Source of the DNA: Siphlonurus alternatus
Taxonomy: Eukaryota > Arthropoda > Insecta > Ephemeroptera > Siphlonuridae
Direction: 5' to 3'
Length of the DNA: 64,000 bases
NCBI GenBank assembly: GCA_949825025.1
Contig: OX463778.1
Span: 6,525,142-6,589,141 of the forward strand
The position numbers and the translations under genes were made by a program. The notes under the pieces were generated by a model. It made no database searches and was not told where the DNA came from. It worked only from the letters and a program-made list of their open reading frames with translations. This document shows positions 54,960 through 64,000 of the stretch, piece after piece. Positions within the stretch are counted from its first letter, which is position 1; every line of letters begins with the position of its first letter.

Positions 54960-55295
54960 CACTTTTCGGACTTTTACCTTTGTCGGTGTTCGATGTAATC
55001 CTTCTGTATGTAGTATGTTGCAATGGTCACTTAGTGTTCGCGCACGTCACTAACACTTGCATGTATTACACATATCACTATGTTTCGAGAGTCAACCGCT
55101 CTCTTCCTCAGGTGATCTGAGACTAATTCTGAGTCTCAGATCACCTGAGGAAGAGAGCGGTTGACTCTCGAAACGTAGTGATATGTGTAGTACATGCAAG
55201 TGTTAGTGACGTGCACGAACAATAAATGACCATCGCAACTAACTACATACAGAAGGATTACATTGAACACCGGCAAAGGTACTGAAAAGTGAAAT
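54960..55295. mobile_element. Near-perfect palindromic MITE in intron 4
   Basis: CTTTTACCTTTGTCGGTGTT...GTTTCGAGAGTCAACCGCTC pairs with GAGCGGTTGACTCTCGAAAC...AACACCGGCAAAGGTACTG. Short centre GAGACTAATTCTGAGTCTC. Confidence 0.9.
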
Positions 55296-55366
55296 AACAT
55301 TCAATACAATATGTTATATTACTAACCATGATACACTGTGATAATGTAATATTATTTTATTACAAG

Positions 55367-55477
55367 AAACCTCAACTTCAACACATCCTTCTTCTGGTAC
55401 TAATGATAAAGAGACGACGACTAATTCAATTTTAATTAATCAGCCTGTAGCCTCTAAGTATGAAGAAACTACAATAG
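55367..55477 (+). CDS. Type I membrane protein, stalk exon 5
   Basis: Acceptor ttttattacaag, donor ATAG|gtacga; 111 nt, phase 1-1. Ser/Thr-rich: TSTSTHPSSGTNDKETTTNS then ILINQPVASKYEETTI. Links the stalk to the final membrane exon in phase. Confidence 0.6.
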
Positions 55478-55509
55478 GTACGAATTTTTAATTTATTATT
55501 ATTAGATAA

Positions 55510-55826
55510 ATGGACAACCTACATGGAAATTATTTGTTGCAGAAATGAATAGAGGGCACCAAATTATGCTACTCTGAATTTTTTCTGATTTTTTTTTTGG
55601 ACCTGGAACTATTTTTAAATAATTATTGAAATTAAGTTATGTAAATAAGTTAACAAAAAGGATAGGACCGAGACGTCTATTGACGCCTTTAAGGGGCGTG
55701 GCGTAATATCAATAATTATTTAAAAATAGTTCTGTGTTTCAAAAAAATCTAAAAGAATTCAGAGTAGCATAATTTGGTACCCTCTATTCCTTTCTGCAAT
55801 AAAAAGTTTTCACGTAGGTTGTCCTT
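55510..55826. mobile_element. MITE family F1, copy c
   Basis: Complete palindromic copy from ATGGACAACCTACATGGAAA to TCACGTAGGTTGTCC, 20 nt from copy d. Confidence 0.9.
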
Positions 55827-55846
55827 TAAAAATTAAGTTCGTACAA

Positions 55847-56177
55847 ATGGACAACATACATGAAAATTTTTTAATGCAGAAATGAATAGAGGGTACCAAA
55901 TTATGCTACTCTGAATTCTTTCAGATTTTTTTGAGACCCAGAACTATTTTTAAATAATTATTGAAAGTGCGGCCACGCCTCCTGGAGGCGTCAGTAGGCG
56001 TCCAGTCTCTATCCTTTTTATTAAGGCTGCAGGGGTGCCAACTGAAATCACAGGACTTTCAATAATTATTTAAAAATAGTTCCGGGTTTCAAAATAATCT
56101 GAAAAAATTCAGAGTAGCATAATTTGGTACCCTCTATTCACTTCTGCAATAAAATTTTTTCATGTATGTTGTCCATT
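55847..56177. mobile_element. MITE family F1, copy d
   Basis: Complete copy, ATGGACAACATACATGAAAA to TTCATGTATGTTGTCCAT; it ends 30 nt before the membrane exon's acceptor. Confidence 0.9.
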
Positions 56178-56207
56178 ATGATTGAACATTTTTTCTTATT
56201 TTCGCAG

Positions 56208-56344
56208 TCGTAGCGAGTTTCATCGTAGTTATGTGCTTGCTGACCGTGATCTGCGTTCTGCTACTGCGGGGTCGTCAATCCAGGCAGCAAGACCACCCGC
56301 CATGTCGTTGTCAGCCACATCAATTGAAATGTGTCAGCGTGTAG
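56208..56344 (+). CDS. Type I membrane protein, final membrane and cytoplasmic exon
   Basis: Acceptor ttattttcgcag; phase 1 start. VVASFIVVMCLLTVICVLLL is a clear membrane span, followed by stop-transfer RGRQSRQQ and a Cys-containing tail (DHPPCRCQPHQLKCVSV) to TAG at 56342-56344. TAG is followed directly by a strong donor (TAG|gtaagt), so a 3'-UTR intron or alternative ends are possible; a candidate downstream exon starts after ttctgttcacag at 57738. Copies of MITE F1 lie on each side. Confidence 0.75.
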
Positions 56345-56400
56345 GTAAGTCGATCGATTGATTGATCATGCATGGTTGGTATCCATGATATTTGGGGGCA

Positions 56401-56736
56401 GTGGACAACTTACTTGTTTGTTTGTTTTTTTTACTGCAAAAATGAAAAGAGGGTACCAAATTATGCTACTCGATTTCTTTTAGATTTTTTTGAGTTCTGT
56501 AACTATTAAAAAAAAATATGTTGAAAGTTCGGCCACGCCCCCTAGAGGCGTCAATAGACATTTTTGTCGTATCCTTTTTAATAAAGATTCAGAGGTGCCA
56601 ACTTAAATTACAGGACTTTCAATAAATATTTAAAAATATTTCTGGGTCTCAAAAAAATCTGAAAAAATTCAGAGTAGCTTAATTTGGTGCCCTCTATTCA
56701 TTTCTGTAATAAAAAAAATCATGCAGGTTGTCCATT
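56401..56736. mobile_element. MITE family F1, copy e
   Basis: GTGGACAACTTACTTGTTTG to TCATGCAGGTTGTCCAT, same core as the other copies, more diverged. Confidence 0.85.
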
Positions 56737-58049
56737 GATTTATTTTGGTAATGTATGCCCCCTTATATAGGTAAGAGGGCATACCTCATGACCTTATGTG
56801 AAATAATTTTATACTGTCATGCACAAATATTTAAAATTTACATTTACATAAAAAAATATACATTAAAATTTTACATTTTTTAACTTTCAACTCTTTTTAA
56901 ATACCTTATAAGGTATTTAAAAAGAGTTGAAATAGCGTTCACAGTACAATACTATGATAATAACGTTTATAATATATTCCAGAACCATTTTTTTTTAAAG
57001 TTATAATTATAATAATACGTACAATATGTATTATGATGTTCAAAGTATAAGAGTTTAGAACAGGGAGAGCGTTTTTCTAATATAAAATGATAAGAACTTT
57101 TAAAATGCATAAGCATTTTATTATTATTATTTTATTTTTTTTTGTAACGTACGTGTTTCATTACGTTATTAAGAGTTTAAAACAGGAAGAGAACGACTGC
57201 ATATTATTAAAAAAAATTAAACCTTGTCCTTATTAGCTCCAACCTTTTCAATCTGCCAGTTTTTAGCTAGACTATTAATGACGTCATGGTAAATCATGAT
57301 TTTATATTGTCACGCACAAGTATTTACGTTTTAATTTAATTTTATATATATTATTAACTTTCAATTCTTTTAAATGTCCTTGTAGCGTTTCACAGCGTTT
57401 ATAAAATGATGAGAACTTTTAAAATACAGTTTAGGAGCATTTTTTTTTTATTATTATTATAAATATAATATAAGGTACGGGTTTCGTTACTTCGTTCAAT
57501 GAATAAGAGTTTAGAACCGGGAGAGAATTGTAATATATTATTTAAAAATTTATTAATTTGGAAAGGAAAATTTTCAATTTTCATAATAAATTGAATGGTT
57601 GCAAAATCACGTGAAGTTTTATTAACTTAAATTTTAGTTTGTAAGTCCTTCGTAATATTCGTATCTTAATTATAGAAGAAGTAACAAGATGTTAAACGTG
57701 CTTGACACCTAATTGTTATTTCGATTTCTGTTCACAGCAATTACATTGAAGATTTATTCTGAAGATGACGCAGTATTGTCAGCATTGTCATGAGTATTGC
57801 AATGCTGCTTTATCTTTAATTTACACATTGGTGTTGAGTTAAGCCACCTTACATGACTTTTGATGTCCAGCAAAACAATCATGAATTCAAATCAATTTAT
57901 ATGCACGGCAGTCCTGGAAATTTCAATTGCCAAGAAATATCAATATTGATATATTTATTGACTTATTCAAAAACAGACTACTAGTTATGCGTAATCTGAT
58001 TAATGCTAGGATTAATTATTGTATAACAGATCTTTATATTTGTACCTAC
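56737..58049. other. AT-rich stretch with a repeated block
   Basis: A block is present twice in diverged form: GTCATGCACAAATATTTAAA...ACAGGGAGAGCGTTTTTC near 56815-57080 and GTCACGCACAAGTATTTACG...CCGGGAGAGAATTG near 57310-57530. A short palindrome (AACTCTTTTTAAATACCTTA) is at 56888-56930. A possible 3'-UTR exon begins at 57738. Confidence 0.45.
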
Positions 58050-58230
58050 TACAGTCAAATTTACACTAAATTTCCTCCGGAAGTGAATAGTTTCTGGTCT
58101 TCCTATTCGTAGTTCAGCGCTGCAATTTCATACACACTTCTACTTCAAACAACTCTGTAAAGTTTTAAAACTGAATTACAAACAGAAGAGCTGAAGACTT
58201 AACACTTCCGGCTACTTCCGGAAAGAATAA
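58050..58230. repeat. Dispersed repeat R2, copy b
   Basis: ACAGTCAAATTTACACTAAA, TCCGGAAGTGAATAGTTTC, GGTCTTCCTATTCGTAG, AACTCTGTAAAGTTTTAAAACT. Confidence 0.6.
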
Positions 58231-58667
58231 AAAATTAATTTAATTGTATTAATTACGAAATTAATGATGGTATTTAGTGGTGATTTTCAAATTTTTTTTA
58301 AATAATGAATACAGTTTAATTTAAAATCATTAAGTTTGAAACTTTACACTAATATGCCAGCAGTAAAGTAACAAATAAAATAACAGGAGCTTCCGCATGG
58401 ACTATTATATTTTTATCATAATAATTTTTTGAGAGCAGCAGCAAAAGAAAATCTGTTTTTTTACCAAATCTCCTTGACATAAGTTAAAGAAAGCGCAAAG
58501 GTTCACATGATTTAGTTTAAAAAATTACATTGCAAGAAAGATTAAGATTTCAATTTTTTACTTCATTTTCAATAATTTTGAATTACTCGTACATTATTTG
58601 TTTCCACTATACAGTATAAGTGAATAAAAAAAAATCAGAAAAAATAATATAGCTGTTTAGTGGCAAT

Positions 58668-58828
58668 AATTTGGGCACGATTCACGAAGCAGTTAACCAG
58701 ATTTTTAACCACGTTTAGCTTAAACACGTTTAACTATACCTGTTTTACGTGTTAAACCACCTTAGTTAAACGTGGTTAAGCTAAACGTGGTTATAAACCT
58801 GGCTAACTGCTTCGTGAATCGCGCCCAT
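58668..58828. mobile_element. Short palindromic MITE with GGGCACGATTCACGAAGC ends
   Basis: GGGCACGATTCACGAAGCAG pairs with CTGCTTCGTGAATCGCGCCC, and inside AACCACGTTTAGCTTAAAC with GTTAAGCTAAACGTGGTT. Confidence 0.9.
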
Positions 58829-59394
58829 TAAATATATTATGTCATGTATTATTATGTATAATATCACATATTATAATGTATATATACAATTATTATTAAA
58901 CTATATACATCGTTATTATTCATACTCAAAAAAGAACATGTTGACTATGACTTTAATTTCTGTTCAATAGTATGATTTTTGGTGTTCAGAATATCTCATC
59001 AAATAATGTCTAATAATATCATTTAAATATTTTATTTCTTTGACCTGAATCTAACATTACGCCATAATTTTCCTTCGAACAAGAAAGTAGGGTGGTCTAT
59101 AGATTAAATAACCCTTTATTTAACCCTTTAAAAATACATACTCATAATTTAAATATTTTTTATTGCCCCTAAATGTCAGTTTTAATAATTTTTGGACAAG
59201 ATTTTTTTTTTAATACATTATCAACACTACAGGGGGTAGGAATATAAATAATTTCTCTTAATTTGAGTAGCCTTTGACTAGACTAACACCTGAAGGTGAG
59301 GTTGTACCCTAGAATTAATTTGAACCTGAGTCATAGGTCTACTAAAATCATTCTATTATATCTCCTTTCTAAACAATATACAGCTCTGGACAAA

Positions 59395-59702
59395 TGGAGT
59401 ATCGGCCTCAATTTTTTTATTGCAGGAATGGATGGAGGGTGTAAAGTTATGCTATCCTGATTTTTTCAGATTTTTTATAGCTCTGGAAGCATTTTTAAAA
59501 AACTATTGAAATTTCTTTTTGTGACGTCACGAGGCGTCTCTCCTTAAGAAAAAGATAAAACTTGCCACCGCTTGACGTCACAAAAAGAACTTTCAATAAT
59601 TTTTTAAAAATACTTCCAGGGCTGTAAAGAATCTGAAAAAATCAGGGTAGAGTAACTTTGCACCCTCTATACAATAAAAAAAAATTGAGGTTGATACTCC
59701 AT
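59395..59702. mobile_element. MITE family F2, copy d
   Basis: TGGAGTATCGGCCTCAATTT to AAATTGAGGTTGATACTCCA with GTGACGTCACGAGGCGTCTC in the centre. Confidence 0.9.
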
Positions 59703-60073
59703 TATATTGTTATTAAAGTTATTATTATATTATTATTATTATTATTATTAATATCAAAAGAGTTTTGATTCATTACATTTATACAGACTGTGTGGTAATA
59801 CTGGTAATTGAAAACGAAGCAGGATTGATTTTCATTCTTCCCAGACTTGTCTCAAATTTTATATTATCGAAACCATCAATATATGTTACACGATGCAGCA
59901 AATCTCAAGTATTTGAGGCTGATAAAAACAGTACTCGGAATAGTTATATATAGATAATTATTGATTCGATGATACGAAAACTATCTGGCACGAGTACAAA
60001 AAATGTACTTATTTAATTGTCGCAAAAAATGACGCAATAAGCAAGTACAGCCCAAGCAAAAGCGATGTGTAAG

Positions 60074-60272
60074 CAGGCGCGGATCCAAGGGGGGAGGGGC
60101 GATGGGGGCGATCGCCCCCCCCCCCCCCCCCCAAAAGGTCCCAAAATACATTGAAGGTATTACCACCCCCCCACCCGCCCCCCCCCTCCCTCCCGCCCCA
60201 AAATTTAGCATTGCGGGATTGGGCACCGTCCTTCCCCCCCCCCCTCAGAGCCGCGGGCTGGATCCGCCCCTG
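60074..60272. mobile_element. hAT-like MITE with target duplication
   Basis: CAGGCGCGGATCCAAGG...GGCTGGATCCGCCCCTG, flanked by TGTGTAAG and TGTGTAAC (8 bp, one mismatch), the size used by hAT transposases. The inside is poly-C/G-rich, which creates long meaningless ORFs on both strands. Confidence 0.85.
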
Positions 60273-60288
60273 TGTGTAACACATCACA

Positions 60289-60848
60289 TGTCTAGTCGCA
60301 GACAGAATCGCATGATTTCGCAGCGTATGATAAAAATATTAAGAAACTATGCGATCATGCAGGTATGCGCGCGCACACTTCTTCGCATGGTATCGTATGG
60401 TATGTGGTATGACATCGTAAGTTTTATATCATTTTGAACCGGTTCTAAATTTTTATCATACGAATTCATACGATACCATACCATGCGATGCGAAGTCTGT
60501 CGCGACCCCCCTTAATAAGGCTGCGGTCTCTTGTGTTGCAAATAATATTACAGTATTATCTTGATTATGACTGTAACGTCTACTGAACGAACAGTTGCAT
60601 TTTAAATAGATTCGACAGAGTATTATAACTATTAGGGGGGTCTCAGACAGACTTCGCATCACATGGTATTGTATCGTATGACTTCGTATGATAAAAATTT
60701 AGAACCGGTTCTAAATGAAAAACTTACGATGTCATACCATACGATACCATGCGAAGCTGCATGTGTGCTCGCGCATATACCTGATCGCATAGTGTCTTAA
60801 TATTTTTATCTTTTTCTGCGAAATCATGCGATTCTGTCTGCGACTAAT
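60289..60848. mobile_element. Large palindromic MITE (arms ~210 nt)
   Basis: AGTCGCAGACAGAATCGCAT...ACCGGTTCTAAATTTTTATCATACG pairs with CGTATGATAAAAATTTAGAACCGGT...ATGCGATTCTGTCTGCGACT. The unpaired centre is about 120 nt. Confidence 0.9.
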
Positions 60849-61046
60849 CATATATATATGTATAAAAAGTCTTACAGCAAATTAATGGTTTGACGCGTCA
60901 CCATTCAGACCGCGCCTGTAGGAATTTTTTTATAGTCGCACGTACGACCGAGATATGCGCGATAAGTAGAGTGAAGATACCGCGGGGTGTTGCATCAACT
61001 GCCGTAAAGGTAAGACAGAACTACGCTGTACAGACTTACCTTGTAC
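60849..61046 (+). other. GC-richer stretch, possible non-coding first exon
   Basis: CGTACGACCGAGATATGCGC...GCATCAACTGCCGTAAAG|GTAAGACAG ends in a good donor and could be a 5' leader of the gene at 62660-63775. There is no further support. Confidence 0.25.
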
Positions 61047-61425
61047 GTGTACTTCTAACCTAAAGTAGATGGAGGGTTTTCAAAATGTTTGAGTAACATG
61101 AATCAGCTGATTTTGTAGTCCCATTTGACTAACAAGTAAACATTAGCAAATTCACAAAAATTCATATAAATATTTTACAGACCGTTTTTAGTACTTAAAA
61201 GCCATAGAAAAAAATTTAAGACAATTATTCGAGTCGATTAATTTGATTTATTTTGTTTTTTAATTTTCATCTTAAAAATATCTTCTCGAAAAATTGTATT
61301 GAAATTTTTTATATGGCTAAAATCTGCCTCTCAAATTTTTTTTCAGGATTTTTGTAAATTTGCTAAAGTTTACTTGTTAATCAAATGGGACTACAAAATC
61401 AGCTTATTCTTGTCACCTTAAATTA
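61047..61425. mobile_element. MITE family F7, copy b
   Basis: AATCAGCTGATTTTGTAGTCCCATTTG pairs with CAAATGGGACTACAAAATCAGCTT; inner AGCAAATTCACAAAAATTCA and ATCTGCCTCTCAAA are shared with 10207-10525. Confidence 0.75.
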
Positions 61426-62650
61426 ATACCCTCAACTCTAATACTGAAAGCACGAGAATAGTGTGGGATTGTCTGAAATAAATACTTTAACAATTTATAA
61501 TAATTCCAGACTACTTTCGGTAACAAAATTAAAATATGACTTCTAGAGTTACTAACAAAAATGCCATTAATCAGTGTTATTTCAACATGTGATTTATTTT
61601 CCATGAATTAAGATATTTTACTGGAAATAATACACTAATGAGATAGCGATGTTAATTAAATTTGTTTACGATTTATTTACATAAATTATTATTAATATTG
61701 CAAAGCTATTTTATTATAATTTAAGTTTAACCAATTTAATGTACGTATACGTAATACATTACTAAATATAATCATAATTTAGTTAAAAGTTCATAATTTG
61801 TTCAGATAAAAATTGCAAGCGTCTTCAGCTGTTAAGATTAAACTTTGAAGATAAAATTATAAAACATTATGGAAACAGCTAGTGATATTAATTTAACATT
61901 GCAAGCGGATGTGAGATTTTTCTGGCCTTTAAGCCCAGCATACTGTTTGAGAAATATAAATTTTAAAATTTCCGCCAGATGTGGAATGATTTGGGCCAAA
62001 CTATGATCATTAAAAATCTAAGACTTTTCAGATAGTTTATAAATATATTTAATTAAAAAGTCTTAGATTTTTCAAGATCACAGTTTAGACAAAATTATCC
62101 ACTTCCGATTAATTTGTTGAACTGCGTGTCTGAGCTTTGAAAATAAATTAAAAAGTTGTTCCTTTTAAAAATTTCTCTGCAAATGTTGGAAATTTAAATG
62201 AGCAGGCAATTATTAGCGGGCCAGTAGAAGGTTTGTTAGCGTTCTTATGGCAGGAGGGTCTGGACAAAAATGACACTTTTGGGGGGAATATTAAATTACT
62301 GCTATTGTACTGGCATATGGGGATTTTATATTACATAATATATAAGTGTATGCGTGGTACATAAATCATATACCTATTTGATGTGTTCTGTAAATGAATG
62401 AGCCATGTCTTGTGTGTTAATTATTATAGCAGAGAATTAGTCAATGTACTACAATGCGAATAATATTATTCAATGTTGCAAAAAATTAAATTTTAGAACT
62501 TTAATTTAGACATGATTTAATGTAGTTACCGTCATGAATTGGATAATTGTATATTCATGTATATTAAAATACATTAATTGTTGTAAATAATGTCGCAAAA
62601 ATGGTGCACATAGACATTTTTATTTGCTAAAATAAAATATATTAATATGT
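61426..62650. other. AT-rich gene-free stretch
   Basis: It contains a small palindrome (AAAAATCTAAGACTTTTCAG... / ...AAAAAGTCTTAGATTTTTCA, 62010-62075). No exon is supported. Confidence 0.45.
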
Positions 62651-62659
62651 TACAGAAAT

Positions 62660-63077
62660 CTGACCATTTTTAAATACACACGAAGCGAGAAGCAGCCTGA
62701 TCGTCAAAATGACAGGTGAGTGTTTTTATTTTAATTTCTATCGATGGGACAGTATAAAATGTCTTTAAACATAGTTCTTACGGGTGACGTCATAAAAGAC
62801 GTTTGATATCAAGGCACGAGTGATAAAGTCAGGCATATCGGAGACCATATAGAGACCTCCGTGACCTAATATATGGCCAGAGCGCAGTCAACAAGAACCG
62901 GGCCGTGCCCAGCCGAGCTGTGCGATTAGCAGTGCTGCCTCACTCTTAGTACCAGGGAAACTCTGACCAAATCTCTGGCCATATATGTCACTGAGGTCTC
63001 TATAACGTCTCTGCAGGCATATTGACTGACCTTCACTTCTCAAATTCAATATATATATATATATATGTAATAATATA

Positions 63078-63109
<32 letters not shown>

Positions 63110-63775
63110 CCGTTACCGATACTATGTAAACAAATCGTAATTATTTACTGTCCATAATTTCCATAAAGTTATACTGATTAGCCATGTTGTTACATTTTGT
63201 GTAGCGTCCAGTCAGAACATGCATGATTGCTGCATTACAATTAATGATTTTATTGACCATCTAGAGTGAGATTTAATTATTACAATAATTATGTAAATTA
63301 ATTTTTTCTTAAATCAAAAAATAAAATATGTCTCCTAATTAAAGCTTCAGCTCCAATAAGTCATTCATGAGTACAACGTTTTTAACAGAATGTAAAACAG
63401 CTAAATCAGCTGATCTTAGAACTAGCTGTTTTCAGTTTGCTGCTACAAAAGAGCATGTTGTTCTTCACCATGCATGAAGAAATTCATTTACTTTGCTGAT
63501 GTGTGCCATCAGGGACGAACTCAAAGGACTTACTGAATGAATACGGACCCATATCAGGGGCCTACTTGACCCTGTGGGGGTTCTTTTCTCCCAGTCGAGG
63601 GGGTTTTCTGAGCGATCGCTCACCAACTCTTATGACCAGTCCGAACCTGTGTGCCATGAAGAGTTTGCACCGCACAACACGTCTGTTCCATTAATGACCT
63701 TTGCATGACCTTGTTTTAGTGTCTGAGGTTGTTCTGATGCCGTTTCTTCCCAGTCTCAAACAATATGACAGCCAC
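62660..63775 (+). CDS. Putative 5' exons of an unidentified gene running off the window
   Basis: Leader ending CGTCAAAATGACAG|gtgagt (ATG at 62708, phase 1); exon after tgtgccatcag at 63496, whose first bases GG complete the codon and read GTNSKDLLNEYGPISGAYLT then LWGFF; and a small exon after ttgttttag (63720-63775, ...CAC|gtaagt) reading SEVVLMPFLPSLKQYDSH. The middle exon stays open to a stop at 63692-63694, so its donor must lie before that; none is strong (AACAC|gtctgt at 63684 would keep phase). I do not recognise the protein. Confidence 0.4.
62755..63160. repeat. Repeat with nested palindrome in the first intron
   Basis: The outer part matches 13710-14010. Inside, ATCGGAGACCATATAGAGACCTC and ATATGGCCAGAG pair with CTCTGGCCATATAT and GAGGTCTCTATAACGTCTC (62844-63012). 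A TA-rich tract follows (63049-63105). Confidence 0.65.
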
Positions 63776-63844
63776 GTAAGTTGATAGACCTGTACAGTCA
63801 ATGGCGCAAAATATCTGCCAACAATGGTCCTTTATTGTCACGGA

Positions 63845-64000
63845 ACAGTCAAATTAATTTTAAATTCCCTTAAACCGGAAATGAGTAGTTTCTTATCTTC
63901 CTGTTTATGTCAGATTTTTGTACTTTTGCAAAGAAGTCACTTCTCTTATTGCAATGATCCTCTGTAAAATTTCAAACTCCAATTGACAACAGGAAGGACA
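63845..64000. repeat. Dispersed repeat R2, copy c (runs off the window)
   Basis: CAGTCAAATTAATTTTAAAT, AACCGGAAATGAGTAGTTTC, TTATCTTCCTGTTTATG, CTCTGTAAAATTTCAAACTC. Confidence 0.6.

Noticed and set aside
60009..60437. Long frames on both strands around 60.0-60.4 kb
   Set aside because: Produced by the poly-C/G inside a hAT-like MITE with a target duplication.
1..64000. CRISPR arrays, bacterial operons, riboswitches
   Set aside because: The tandem and word repeats have no CRISPR-like regular unit/spacer pattern, and splice structure shows this is eukaryotic DNA.

Overview
The window is AT-rich, intron-rich animal DNA dominated by mobile elements. Several things suggest an arthropod with a large, repeat-laden genome (a hemimetabolous insect or a crustacean is my guess, not shown): a chymotrypsin-like serine protease homologue, arthropod-style N-acyltransferase (GLYAT-like/GNAT) exons, two glycine-rich secreted peptide genes, CR1/Jockey-type LINEs, tRNA- and 5S-related repeats, and very many palindromic MITEs. 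There are no operons; genes are split into short exons whose phases can be checked against each other, and I used that as the main evidence.

Left part (1-13 kb): a decayed gene of a repetitive arthropod family (about 1-930); three in-phase exons of a serine protease homologue on the + strand (2460-7377), with Asn where the catalytic Asp is expected and the Ser-bearing exon not found; and a GLYAT-like gene on the - strand (exons at 12996-12907, 10704-10582 and 8433-8183) whose first intron holds a 5'-truncated LINE.

Middle (14-43 kb): a 986/993-bp tandem duplication; the first exon of a second GLYAT-like gene (+, 17477-17566), matching the first exon of the - strand gene in length and phase; a frameshifted GNAT-domain exon (+, 39801-40016) that may belong to it; and between these, on the - strand, two paralogous two-exon genes for glycine-rich secreted peptides (22394-20630 and 35155-28933) with matching TATA boxes and ATGCAAAT octamers. 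The intron of the second peptide gene holds a 4.3-kb nested inverted repeat (30781-35068) built partly from iterated 10-20 nt 'words'. Next come a second large palindrome with a tRNA-SINE in its loop (36285-38335), a 240-bp (TTCTA)n tract, and a 142-bp tandem array carrying exon-like modules (42711-43240).

Right part (44-57 kb): a + strand gene for a small type I membrane protein (signal peptide, Cys-rich head, Ser/Thr/Asn-rich stalk, membrane segment, short Cys-rich tail), with all introns in phase 1, two tandemly related stalk exons both followed by GC-AG introns, and two alternative membrane-spanning last exons. Its second intron contains a full-length, apparently intact CR1-like LINE (46.73-51.48 kb) whose ORF1 begins with a signal-anchor-like stretch followed by a 2A-like NPGP motif. 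The last 7 kb are mostly MITEs, with the possible 5' exons of another + strand gene at 62.7-63.8 kb.
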